A stretch of 64,000 nucleotides of DNA from Rheinheimera pleomorphica (GTDB lineage Bacteria > Pseudomonadota > Gammaproteobacteria > Enterobacterales > Alteromonadaceae). The stretch spans positions 558,001-622,000 of the forward strand of contig NZ_SIRR01000003.1 in NCBI RefSeq assembly GCF_011634895.1, read 5' to 3'. The position numbers and the translations under genes were made by a program. The notes under the pieces were generated by a model that saw only the letters and a list, made by a program, of their open reading frames with translations, was not told the origin of the DNA and did no database searches. This document shows, piece by piece, positions 29,723 to 38,337 of the stretch. The first letter of the stretch is position 1. Each line of letters starts with the position of its first letter.

Positions 29723-32365
29723 ATGAGGCTACGCGAGACCCTAGTTGCATATATGCTGCCATTACTGGTGTTGCCGGTAATGGCCTTTGGTTATCTGGCA
29801 TATCAGTTCAGTCAGCAGTACTGGCAGCAGCAAGCTTATTATCAGGCGGAAAAAGCGTTAAGTCAGCAGCAACTGACGCTGACGTCGTTTTTACAAATGC
29901 AGCAGACCCGGTTGGCGATGCTGGCGCAAAGCCCGGTGTTACAACAGCATATTCAGCAACCGGACCAGACTACGTTACAGGCGGTGCAGCGCCAGTTTAG
30001 CCAGTTTTCAGCGGACGACCGTCAGATAGTGTCCATTAAGCTGCTTAATTTAAACGGTGATTATGAGCTGCAATTGCCGCATCGGGCCGAATATTCATCC
30101 GTGCCAAACCGCTTTCGCAACGAATATTTCTCGTCATTACAGGCTCAGGTGGATGAAGCCAGCTATTTTCTGGCACCAGACACTGACAGCAAAAACCAAC
30201 AGTTGTTTTTCGCCCATAAGCTGTATGCCGGTGCCGTGACCGAATCACGCCGTTTATGGGGCTATTTGGTGGTCGTGGTCAGTCCGTCAATTTTGGCTGA
30301 GGTGGTCAGTTATCGCCATACGCCAAACAGCGTTACCTTGCTGATCAGCAAAGCCGCAGCGATCACCTATGCGGATAATCCGGTATTGATCGGCAGCGCT
30401 TTTGCGCCGACAAACTTCAGGGCAATACAACAAAGTATTGATGCAAAGCAGTTTAATGATGTGATCTTACTGGGACAACCGCGGCTACTGCTGGGTAAAA
30501 GCCTGCCCGGCGCCTATCAGTTGCTGTATGGTGTGGATGAGCATGAGTTGCTGGCGCAGCAACGCAGCTTGTCGCTGGTGATCTTATTACTGACGCTGCT
30601 GATGTGTTTTATCCTGCCGCTACTGGTGTACTGGTTATTGATCCGTAATGTATTTGAGCCAATCAAGCAGCTGACGGCGGCGAAAACCGCGGTGGGACGC
30701 GGTGATTTATCGACATTACTGGAAGTGACAAAACAGGATGAGCTTGGCGACATGTTTGCCGCTTTTAATGTGATGGTGCGTCAGCTTAGGGTTTATCGCG
30801 AACGGGAGCGCGCTTATAAACAGCAACTGGAAGACAAAGTATTGCGCCGTACGCAGGATCTGGCGCGCGCCAATGACGATTTGGCTGCCGCTAACCAGGA
30901 GTTGATCCTGGCGCGGGAGGCCGCAGAGCAGGCGAACCGGCTAAGAAGCGTGTTTCTGGCTAACATGAGCCACGAGATCCGTACGCCACTAACTGCCATC
31001 ATTGGCTTTTCCGAGCAGGCGCTTAGTGAGCATGAACCGCAAAAACTACAGAATTATCTGCAGCGGGTGTTGAAAAGCGGAGATCATTTATTAGGCCTTA
31101 TCAATGACATTCTTGATTTATCAAAAATTGAAGCCGAAAAACTGGAGTTAAACTACGAAGCGTTTGATGTTCTAAGCTTGCTCGACGATATTTTTCTGCT
31201 TACCCGCAGTCAGGCTGAAGCGAAAGGTCTGCAATGTCTACTGGAGCTGAATTTTCCATTGCCGCGACAGTTATACAATGATGCGCTACGCTTTCGTCAG
31301 GTGCTGCTCAATCTTACCAGTAACTCCGTTAAGTTTACTCAGAAAGGCAAAATTGTACTGAGTGTCAGTTTTGATGTGTTAACACAGCAACTGAGTATCA
31401 AAGTGAAAGACAGCGGTATTGGTATGACAACGGAAGAACTCAGCCGGATTTTCCAGCCATTTGTACAGGCCGATGCTACGGTTACCCGCCATTTTGGTGG
31501 TACCGGACTGGGCTTGTGTATATCGAAAAAGCTAATGCAGCAAATGAGTGGTGATATACGGGTAGAGAGCGTTAAAGGTATTGGCAGTTGTTTTGAGCTG
31601 CTGTTTGATTGCTCAGCGCAACAACCTGAACTGGTAGAGGGTTATAGCAAGTCGTCAGGGCAGTTAAGTGCTTTGCCAGAGCAGGCTGCCACGCAGCGTT
31701 TACATATTCTGGTGGCGGAAGACAATGCCGATAACCAGCTGTTGCTACAACTGATGTTGGAAAAAGCCAATGCCAGCTGTGTGCTGGTAGATAATGGCCA
31801 TAAGGCGGTTGAACGGGCCTTGGCGGAAGATTTTGATCTTATTCTGATGGATATGCAAATGCCGTTGATGGGCGGGGAAGAAGCCACGCGCTTGATCCGA
31901 CATGCAGGCATAGAGACACCGATTATTGCAGTAACCGCCAACGTGATGTCAGAAGATTTTGAACGCTACCGCCAGGCCGGCTGCCAGAGCTTGTTACCCA
32001 AACCGGTGATGCAGGCCGATTTGCTCAGCATTCTCAGCAAGTACGGTCAGGCCCGTGTTACTGATGCCGATAACCTGGCGCAGCAGCTGGAACAAGATCC
32101 GCAGATGCTGGCGTTAAAGCAGCAATTTAAAGCGCAATTACCGGCGCTGATAAGCGAATTGCAACAGTATTTTGCTGCAGAGCAGTGGCGTAGCCTGGCT
32201 TATGCCGCTCACAGTTTAAAAGGCAGCGCCGGCAGTATGGGGTATCCGGAGCTTACCGAGCTGGCGGGCGAGTTAGAACGCAGCGCCAACAACCAACAGC
32301 CAGATAGCTGTGCTGGCTTGTTAAGCCGGATGCAGCACATTATCGCCAGCGCCGATAAGCGTTAG
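29723..32365 (+). CDS. Hybrid sensor histidine kinase (Cache-like sensor, HAMP, HisKA, HATPase, REC, HPt)
   Basis: The 880-residue protein is laid out as membrane helix 8-30, periplasmic sensor of ~250 residues, helix about 285-308, HAMP, coiled coil, HisKA with SHEIRTP (His near 417), ATPase with N-box [15 protein letters not shown] and GGTGLGL, receiver domain with LILMDMQMP (Asp near 710), and an HPt domain with [14 protein letters not shown] (His near 830). All phosphorelay residues are intact, so it can run a four-step relay. No matching soluble regulator is adjacent; the HDOD protein 30 bp downstream may be an output. Confidence 0.9.
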   Translation: MRLRETLVAYMLPLLVLPVMAFGYLAYQFSQQYWQQQAYYQAEKALSQQQLTLTSFLQMQQTRLAMLAQSPVLQQHIQQPDQTTLQAVQRQFSQFSADDRQIVSIKLLNLNGDYELQLPHRAEYSSVPNRFRNEYFSSLQAQVDEASYFLAPDTDSKNQQLFFAHKLYAGAVTESRRLWGYLVVVVSPSILAEVVSYRHTPNSVTLLISKAAAITYADNPVLIGSAFAPTNFRAIQQSIDAKQFNDVILLGQPRLLLGKSLPGAYQLLYGVDEHELLAQQRSLSLVILLLTLLMCFILPLLVYWLLIRNVFEPIKQLTAAKTAVGRGDLSTLLEVTKQDELGDMFAAFNVMVRQLRVYRERERAYKQQLEDKVLRRTQDLARANDDLAAANQELILAREAAEQANRLRSVFLANMSHEIRTPLTAIIGFSEQALSEHEPQKLQNYLQRVLKSGDHLLGLINDILDLSKIEAEKLELNYEAFDVLSLLDDIFLLTRSQAEAKGLQCLLELNFPLPRQLYNDALRFRQVLLNLTSNSVKFTQKGKIVLSVSFDVLTQQLSIKVKDSGIGMTTEELSRIFQPFVQADATVTRHFGGTGLGLCISKKLMQQMSGDIRVESVKGIGSCFELLFDCSAQQPELVEGYSKSSGQLSALPEQAATQRLHILVAEDNADNQLLLQLMLEKANASCVLVDNGHKAVERALAEDFDLILMDMQMPLMGGEEATRLIRHAGIETPIIAVTANVMSEDFERYRQAGCQSLLPKPVMQADLLSILSKYGQARVTDADNLAQQLEQDPQMLALKQQFKAQLPALISELQQYFAAEQWRSLAYAAHSLKGSAGSMGYPELTELAGELERSANNQQPDSCAGLLSRMQHIIASADKR

Positions 32366-32395
32366 GCAGAAATCGCCCGTCGTCAGAGGACAGTT

Positions 32396-33238
32396 ATGTC
32401 AGCACAACAACGTCTGATCCAGCTTTTACAGTACAAAATTCAGCATGATCAGCTGTTGCTGCCGACCTTACCGGATATTGCGCTGAAGGTACGGCAGCGC
32501 TCAGCTGAGCCTGATATCAGTCTGGCTGATATGGCGGATGTGATTGCGCAGGACCCGGCATTAGCGGCCAGGATGATAAAAGTGGCGAACAGCGCCTATA
32601 TGGGGCGCTCCATTAAAGTGACGACACTGAATCAGGCTGTTACTCGCATTGGTTTAAGTCAAATTCGCAATATTGCTATTGCTATGGCGCTGGAGCAGGT
32701 GTTTGTGTCTAAACATAAGCAGGTACAGCAACAACTGGATCGGCTATGGCAAAGCAGTGTGCAAACGGCCTGCAGCGCCATGGCTTGCCTGGCGTACTAT
32801 CAGGCCAGAGAAGCGCGCAGCGGCTTGAATAAAGATGTGCTGTGTTTAATGGCGTTGCTACATAATATTGGCGCTTTACCGATTTTGAGCGAAGCCGAGC
32901 GCGAAAGCGAGTTGTTAGGCGATCCACGTTTTTTAATGCATCTGACGACCGATTTAGCCACTGAGGTTAGCCTGAGGATCTTGTTTGCCTGGGGCTTTCC
33001 GGAAGAATTTCATCAGGTAGCGCAGCGCTGGCAAAAATTGCAGCCGGAAACACCAGGCCCTGGCTATGCTGATTTTATCCGTCTGGCGCTGATTGCCGCT
33101 GACGGATACCAAGACAAAGCACGGCAGCAGCGGCTGGTAGAATATTATGTAAAAGCACAGCTGGTACCACAGGTGGAATTTATGCAGCATCCTGATATCG
33201 CTAAGGTGTACCAGGATGTGCAGAGCGTGTTTCGCTAA
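32396..33238 (+). CDS. HDOD-domain protein
   Basis: A 280-residue cytosolic protein made up mainly of an HDOD domain (about residues 15-215): LPDIALKVRQRSAEPDISLADMADVIAQDPALAARMIKVANS, then TTLNQAVTRIGLSQIRNIAIAMAL and a LLHNIGALPI segment. HDOD proteins are signalling relatives of HD phosphohydrolases that lack the catalytic HD pair; their partners are often kinases or c-di-GMP systems. It follows the hybrid kinase in the same direction. The exact role is not known. Confidence 0.85.
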   Translation: MSAQQRLIQLLQYKIQHDQLLLPTLPDIALKVRQRSAEPDISLADMADVIAQDPALAARMIKVANSAYMGRSIKVTTLNQAVTRIGLSQIRNIAIAMALEQVFVSKHKQVQQQLDRLWQSSVQTACSAMACLAYYQAREARSGLNKDVLCLMALLHNIGALPILSEAERESELLGDPRFLMHLTTDLATEVSLRILFAWGFPEEFHQVAQRWQKLQPETPGPGYADFIRLALIAADGYQDKARQQRLVEYYVKAQLVPQVEFMQHPDIAKVYQDVQSVFR

Positions 33239-33248
33239 CCGTTTCCTG

Positions 33249-34148
33249 TCAGGCGGTTTCGCTCAGCTGCTGGCTGATACTGAGCAAAGCGCTATTTAAT
33301 GCTGTCGCCATCAGTAATAAGTCAGCATCGAGACGGGCGCTTAAGTCTTCCCAGCCCAGCTCATCATTCTGGCCGGTAAGCAGATCATGAAACTTCAAGC
33401 GCTTGACCGCACCATCGTCGGTAATGGCACAGGATAATGCGTCAGGCCGTTCCAGGCTGATACTGGTAACCAGTTTATCCTGCAGGTGGCTTTGCACTTC
33501 ATCAGCGCTAAGCAGATGATTGCTGAATTTCACTTTAGCACCTTCCTCATCCGGTGCTTTTAACTCAGCATCACTGCCCAGGTTAAAGCCCGCTGGCAGC
33601 GCCTGGTTTTGCAACCATAGCTGTAAATGGCTATTCAGTTTATGGTTGTCCAGCCAGGGCAGGGCCGGCAACGAGCCCAGGGCTTTGCGTAGCAAGGCCA
33701 ACACATCTTCCGCTTTGCCGGCACTGCCACTGTTGATCACCAGCCATTGATTGTCGGCATCATAATAACCCTGAGTTAAAGATGAACGGCTAAACGCGCG
33801 TGGCAGCAGGCTTAGCTGCAGCTCTTCTTTCAGGCTTTGTTTTTCTTTACGGCTAAGTGGCCGGCCTTTTTCCTGCTCCATCGCCTCTAACCGCGGCTGC
33901 ATCTCCTCGTTGATCACCGCTGCCGGCAGAATTTTTTCCTGGCGTTTAACAGCGAAAAACAACAGATGCTGACAGGCATGACAATACTGCTTAATGCTGG
34001 GGTGCAATGGAAAACTAAAGCCGGATCTGACAGCTTCCTGTGCGGTTAACGGGGTAAATTTAAATTCTGCCAGCGCCTGCTCCCAGACGCTGATATCAGT
34101 GCTTAGCGGCGCGCTAAGCTTGTATACTCGAACATTTTTAAACCACAT
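33249..34148 (-). CDS. rdgC: Recombination-associated protein RdgC
   Basis: The 299-residue protein forms a ring that binds double-stranded DNA and restrains RecA filaments. Diagnostic features are the start MWFKNVRVYKL, the FTPL...GFSFPL segment, ILPAAVINEEM and a Lys/Arg-rich GRPLSRKEKQSLKEE region. Length fits the family. It is convergent with the HDOD gene (10 bp apart) and lies downstream of a histidine kinase on the same strand. Confidence 0.95.
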   Translation of the reverse strand: MWFKNVRVYKLSAPLSTDISVWEQALAEFKFTPLTAQEAVRSGFSFPLHPSIKQYCHACQHLLFFAVKRQEKILPAAVINEEMQPRLEAMEQEKGRPLSRKEKQSLKEELQLSLLPRAFSRSSLTQGYYDADNQWLVINSGSAGKAEDVLALLRKALGSLPALPWLDNHKLNSHLQLWLQNQALPAGFNLGSDAELKAPDEEGAKVKFSNHLLSADEVQSHLQDKLVTSISLERPDALSCAITDDGAVKRLKFHDLLTGQNDELGWEDLSARLDADLLLMATALNSALLSISQQLSETA

Positions 34149-34192
34149 AATTCACTCAAATCGAAAAGTTCGGGCCGGCAGTATAACGTGGA

Positions 34193-35941
34193 TCAGGCCG
34201 ATATTTTCAGATTTTTTGGAAAGCAGATATGGTAATGCAAACCTTTACCCGGCTCACTGCTGACACTAATGCTGCCGCCCAGCGTCTGACGCACCAGATT
34301 GTAAGTTATGTGAGTACCCAGGCCGCTGCCGCCCTGATCGCGTTTGGTGGTAAAGAACGGATGAAACAGTTTGCTCAGTTGCTCCTGGTTTAACCCTTTG
34401 CCGTTATCACTGTATTTAATGTCGACGTTATCTTCTTCATCCAGTACGGTAATGCGGATAAGGCCAGCCTCGATGTCTTCAAAACCGTGGATCAATGAGT
34501 TCATCAGCAAATTGGTAAAAATTTGTGAGATAGCGCCGGCCGGACAGCTCAGCATAATATTGTCCGGGCAGTTAACTTCAATTTGATGCTGCGTTTTTTT
34601 AAAGTTCGGCTGCAAAGAGCGGATCACCTCGTGCAGGTAGTCTGCCAGATTAATCGTTCTGACCGCTTCACTGGTTTGATCGACGGCAATTTGTTTAAAG
34701 CTGGCAATCAGCTCAGATGCGCGGATCAGGTTAGATTGCAGCAGTTCAGTACCCTGGGAGGCCTCTTCAATAAAGTGTTCCAGTGTTTTCGGGGTCAGGG
34801 TCTTATCTTTATATTCCTGGGCCAGGGTTTGCAGCTTTTCCGCCAAAAAGCTGGTGGCCGTAACACCAATACCGACAGGGGTATTCACTTCATGCGTTAT
34901 ACCGGCCACCAAGCCCCCTAAGGCCGCCATTTTTTCTGATTGTACCAAGCGGTCTTGCGCCTGTTTTAGATCATCAACAATGTTTTCCAGTTCAGTTTGC
35001 TTACCGCGTAACGCATCTTCGGTATGGCGCCGGCGTTCTATTTCTTCACGCAGGCTTTGTTGTTTTACTTCAAGCTCTTGCTTTTGTTGTTGTAAATCCA
35101 TCATGGCCTGGCTTAAACCGGAGGTTTTGCGCGCCACTTCCTGCTCCAGCATCAGGTTTTGTTGGTCCAGTTTTTCATTGGAGAGCATCAGTTGCTTTTG
35201 TGTGGTCTCCAACTGCGTTTTGTAATCCTGAACCCGGCTAATCAAACGGTTAAAGGCATCGGCCATGACGGTCAGTTCGGATGTTTCCGCATGTTGGATC
35301 TCAACTTTAGCGCCTTCAAGCTGATCCAGCTCCAAATCTTCAATCTGTTGTGTCAGCTCGGTAAGCGGCAGCGTAAGCTGCTGGCGGAACGCCATTAAAA
35401 ACAAAATAATTAAAAAAGTGGTTTTTAACATGGCATTACCAACCAGAAAATAAATGCCAACTTTTATCCTGTCGATCACCACAGCGCGGCTGGAAAACAA
35501 GGTGACATCCCCTACCTGGGTCGCGCGGCCGGAAAACTCAAAGATCAATGGAAAGGTATAGCCAAAAATGCCGGATTGCTGCTCCGTTAAACGCACGCCT
35601 TCACGCACCAGTTGTGTGCTGAAACGTTCCTGAATATTAATGTATAAACCCAGTTGCGTAATAACGGCGCCACTGTCGTCGCGCACTATAATGCCTTCAA
35701 TAGTAGGGATCGCCAGTAAACCGTCGGCAATAATCATTGCCTGTTGCGTATTGAGCTCCCAAATAGCCCGGGTCAGACTGCCGGAAAAGGTTTGCTGCAG
35801 GGTTTCCAGTTCGCCGTTAATATGGCTTTTAGTATTAAAATACTCTGCAACAATTTGCCCCAATGTCACCACTAATGTCAGAATAAAATAGACTGACAAT
35901 ACCTTGGTTAACAGCTTACGGGATAAGCTTTTATGCTGCAT
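34193..35941 (-). CDS. Membrane sensor histidine kinase
   Basis: The 582-residue protein has two membrane helices (about 13-35 and 168-190) around a ~130-residue periplasmic sensor, a HAMP domain, a long Gln/Glu-rich coiled coil (about 245-335), and a kinase core with GITHEVNTPVG (His near 350), N-box MNSLIHGF, DNGKGL and GGSGLGTH. The HEVNTP box places it with kinases lacking a typical HisKA proline context. It is transcribed away from the regulator/CheC/cyclase operon starting at 36130; the divergent arrangement suggests it phosphorylates that regulator (inference). Confidence 0.88.
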   Translation of the reverse strand: MQHKSLSRKLLTKVLSVYFILTLVVTLGQIVAEYFNTKSHINGELETLQQTFSGSLTRAIWELNTQQAMIIADGLLAIPTIEGIIVRDDSGAVITQLGLYINIQERFSTQLVREGVRLTEQQSGIFGYTFPLIFEFSGRATQVGDVTLFSSRAVVIDRIKVGIYFLVGNAMLKTTFLIILFLMAFRQQLTLPLTELTQQIEDLELDQLEGAKVEIQHAETSELTVMADAFNRLISRVQDYKTQLETTQKQLMLSNEKLDQQNLMLEQEVARKTSGLSQAMMDLQQQKQELEVKQQSLREEIERRRHTEDALRGKQTELENIVDDLKQAQDRLVQSEKMAALGGLVAGITHEVNTPVGIGVTATSFLAEKLQTLAQEYKDKTLTPKTLEHFIEEASQGTELLQSNLIRASELIASFKQIAVDQTSEAVRTINLADYLHEVIRSLQPNFKKTQHQIEVNCPDNIMLSCPAGAISQIFTNLLMNSLIHGFEDIEAGLIRITVLDEEDNVDIKYSDNGKGLNQEQLSKLFHPFFTTKRDQGGSGLGTHITYNLVRQTLGGSISVSSEPGKGLHYHICFPKNLKISA

Positions 35942-36129
35942 GGAAGAACCTTGTATGGCAAAGATTTTATTGGTGTTATCACACTACCATAACCAATAAC
36001 CGACAGTTTGCAAATAGCAGGTTGTGTTATCCGCTATTTATAGCGCAGATATTGCTTTATAGTGACGCTCTGTATATATTTTTTAACCGACTTTAGCCCT
36101 TACCACTATAACAAAACAGGCTGCAGTAC

Positions 36130-36495
36130 ATGGCTTTGAACGTTTTAATATGCGATGACTCTTTGCTGGCGCGCAACCAGCTGAAGAAATCTTTACCGGC
36201 AGACTTTGATGCCACTATCGTTACCGCCAGCAACGGGCTTGAAGCTCTGACGGTGTTGCAAACGCAAGACATTGGTCTGGTGTTTCTTGACCTTACCATG
36301 CCAGAGCTGGACGGCGTTGGCGTGCTGGAGGCGATTAAGGCTCAGGCGCTGGATTGTCTGGTGATTGTTGTCTCTGCTGATATTCAGCCGCAAATGCAAC
36401 AGCGGGTAATGGAGCTGGGGGCGCTGGCCTTTATTCAAAAACCGGCCAGTGCCGATAAGCTGGCGGCGGTGTTGCACAAGTACGGTTTGATATGA
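36130..36495 (+). CDS. Single-domain response regulator (CheY-like)
   Basis: A 121-residue stand-alone receiver. Phosphoacceptor Asp54 lies in LVFLDLTMPELDG, the acidic pair in ICDDS near residues 9-10, and the conserved Lys in FIQKPAS. There is no output domain, so it must act through protein contacts. Its stop overlaps the start of a CheC-like gene by 4 bp (ATGA), and a diguanylate cyclase follows, implying one signalling unit. Confidence 0.9.
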   Translation: MALNVLICDDSLLARNQLKKSLPADFDATIVTASNGLEALTVLQTQDIGLVFLDLTMPELDGVGVLEAIKAQALDCLVIVVSADIQPQMQQRVMELGALAFIQKPASADKLAAVLHKYGLI

Positions 36496-37106
36496 CAGCC
36501 CTTCATTTCACGGAAGAACAACGCGACTGCCTGCAAGAGCTGGTCAATGTCGCTATGGGCCAGGCCAGTGACAAGCTGGCACGTTATCTGGCAACCATGG
36601 TGCATTTGCAGGTACCGGCAATAAAGCTGGTAGATACCCAGCAATTACCACAGCATTTTGCCCAGCGTTATCAACAGCAAAGCGTCAGCCTGATTAGTAT
36701 GGGCTTCTTTGGTGATCAGGGCCTGCGTGGCGAGGCGATCATGCTGTATCAGCTGGCCAATGTGGATGTTCTGGCCCGGCTGCTGGAGTACAGCGATGAT
36801 GACAGCTCCGAAGCGGAAATGCTGACCGATATCAGCTCAGTGCTGACGACAACCTTTCTTAACGGCCTGGCAGAGCAGCTGGACAACAGTTTTTCTTATG
36901 CAGCGCCGCGTATTTTATCCAGCCGTGATCAGCATTTTGCTGACAAGCTCGCCGCCACGGCACAGCAATGGCAACTGGCTTTGCAGGTTGATATTCGCTA
37001 TCAACTGACCGATTACAGCTTTCATTGCGATATGATTTTACTGATCCCCGGTGAAGCAGTATTGCGCCTGCGTCAGATGTTAGACCAGATCCTGGCCAGT
37101 TTCTGA
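36492..37106 (+). CDS. CheC/CheX-family phosphatase-like protein
   Basis: A 204-residue protein with two repeats of the CheC active-site helix pattern: ELVNVAMGQASDKLARYL near the N-terminus and MLTDISSVLTTTFLNGLAEQL in the middle. The first keeps the E...N pair used by CheC/CheX to dephosphorylate CheY-P. The second has D/S and a later N, so it may be degenerate. Being coupled to a CheY-like gene, it is probably the phosphatase or binding partner of that regulator. No chemoreceptor genes are near, so the role need not be chemotaxis. Confidence 0.78.
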   Translation: MTALHFTEEQRDCLQELVNVAMGQASDKLARYLATMVHLQVPAIKLVDTQQLPQHFAQRYQQQSVSLISMGFFGDQGLRGEAIMLYQLANVDVLARLLEYSDDDSSEAEMLTDISSVLTTTFLNGLAEQLDNSFSYAAPRILSSRDQHFADKLAATAQQWQLALQVDIRYQLTDYSFHCDMILLIPGEAVLRLRQMLDQILASF

Positions 37107-38071
37107 TGCAGCTCGACTGGCTATTACAACCGTTACTCAGCCAGCTGAACAGCGGCGTATTGGTGTTAGACGCTGAGCTTAGGTTGGTGTTTATTAATCA
37201 GTTTATTGCCCGGCGCGCTGACGTGCAGCCGGAAGATGTACAGGGTAAAAGCCTGTTTGATGTATTTACCGATGTGCCACAGGCCTGGTTGCAACGCAAA
37301 TTGCAGGGCGTGCTGGCTTTACAGGTACCGGCATTTAGTAGCTGGGAGCAGCGCCAGTATATTTTTAAGTTACCGCATTTACGGCCGCTGAGCAGTGATA
37401 GCCAGTATATGGCGCAAAATTGCAGCATGTTACCGCTGACGGCACCAGATGGCGTTTCACGCTATATTTGCCTGTTAATAGAAGATGCCACTGATGCTTA
37501 TGTTTATCAGCAACAGTTGCAACAAAGTGTCGCCCGGTTGCAACTGGCCAACCGTACCGATGGCCTTACCGGCGTATTAAACCGCAGTTACTGGCAGCAA
37601 CAGCTGAGTTACGAAATTCAGCGTGCAGAGCGTTATCAACACCCTCTATCGTTATTAATGTTTGATTTAGACAAGTTTAAGCAGCTTAATGACCGTTACG
37701 GCCATTTGGGGGGCGATGCGGTATTGGTTGCATTATGCGCCCGGGTAACGACCTTATTGCGTGATACTGATTTATTGGGGCGTTATGGTGGTGAAGAATT
37801 CGGCGTTATTTTACCCGAGACCGATTTAACCGGTGCTATGCAGGTTGCCCAGCGGATCTGTACCGCTGTTGCTGGCCAGCCAATGCATTATGAGCAGCAA
37901 ACAATCCGGGCCAGTGTTAGCCTTGGTGTGGCCGCTTTTACTGCCGGTCAGAGCACGGATGCGTTAATCCAACAAGCTGATGAGGCCCTGTACACCGCCA
38001 AACGTCAGGGCCGTAATCAGGCTGTCGCCTGGCGGGCTGTGAATAATGAATACCTGAAAAAGGTAAAGTAA
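37106..38071 (+). CDS. Diguanylate cyclase with N-terminal PAS domain
   Basis: The 321-residue protein has a PAS-like sensor (about residues 8-125) and a GGDEF domain with the active-site loop GGEEF (228-232), which should make c-di-GMP from two GTP. The inhibitory site RxxD is present as RDTD five residues upstream, so product inhibition is expected. The DGLTGVLNR start of the domain is typical. No membrane segment is seen. Its start overlaps the stop of the CheC-like gene (TGATG), making it the output of the three-gene operon. Confidence 0.92.
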   Translation: MQLDWLLQPLLSQLNSGVLVLDAELRLVFINQFIARRADVQPEDVQGKSLFDVFTDVPQAWLQRKLQGVLALQVPAFSSWEQRQYIFKLPHLRPLSSDSQYMAQNCSMLPLTAPDGVSRYICLLIEDATDAYVYQQQLQQSVARLQLANRTDGLTGVLNRSYWQQQLSYEIQRAERYQHPLSLLMFDLDKFKQLNDRYGHLGGDAVLVALCARVTTLLRDTDLLGRYGGEEFGVILPETDLTGAMQVAQRICTAVAGQPMHYEQQTIRASVSLGVAAFTAGQSTDALIQQADEALYTAKRQGRNQAVAWRAVNNEYLKKVK

Positions 38072-38091
38072 GGCAGTAGTAAAATTAGCCG

Positions 38092-38121
38092 TTGACAGAC
38101 GTCTATAAGTCTGTGCATAGT
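38092..38121 (+). promoter_or_regulatory. Promoter of the thr operon
   Basis: TTGACA (38092-38097) is a perfect -35. An 18-bp spacer leads to CATAGT (38116-38121), a 4/6 match to the -10 box. It lies just upstream of the leader peptide, at the end of the diguanylate cyclase gene unit. Confidence 0.65.
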
Positions 38122-38127
38122 GTCCGC

Positions 38128-38187
38128 ATGAAAATAAAAACAACTGTACTCACCACCATTATTATTACCACCAACCCTTCGGGGTAG
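38128..38187 (+). CDS. thrL: thr operon leader peptide
   Basis: A 19-residue peptide, MKIKTTVLTTIIITTNPSG, holding six Thr and four Ile codons. Ribosome stalling on these codons when charged tRNA-Thr or tRNA-Ile is scarce should prevent formation of the downstream terminator. The composition and position before an attenuator and thrA match the E. coli thrL logic, so regulation by both amino acids is inferred. Confidence 0.9.
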   Translation: MKIKTTVLTTIIITTNPSG

Positions 38188-38210
38188 GAGGTCGGCGGTG
38201 TGTTGTCTGT

Positions 38211-38250
38211 AAAAAAGACCCGTGACCTCAACCGTCACGGGTCTTTTTTT
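38211..38250 (+). terminator. Transcription attenuator of the thr operon
   Basis: A 16-bp perfect stem, AAAAAAGACCCGTGAC (38211-38226) with GTCACGGGTCTTTTTT (38234-38249), around a 7-nt loop and ending in a T-run. It lies between thrL and thrA. Competing upstream pairing (38170-38205, GC-rich) could act as antiterminator. Confidence 0.92.
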
Positions 38251-38337
38251 TGGTGCTGTTATGCAGCACTGCTGCAACGTTAACTAAGAGTCGCGATAAC
38301 TGATCATTACAGTAATTAATGCGCAAGGAGTTTTAAC

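Noticed and set aside
29563-30000. 145-codon open frame on the plus strand overlapping the end of the MBL gene and the start of the hybrid kinase
   Set aside because: It is out of frame with two well-supported genes, has low-complexity Ala/Gly/Asp composition and no ribosome site.
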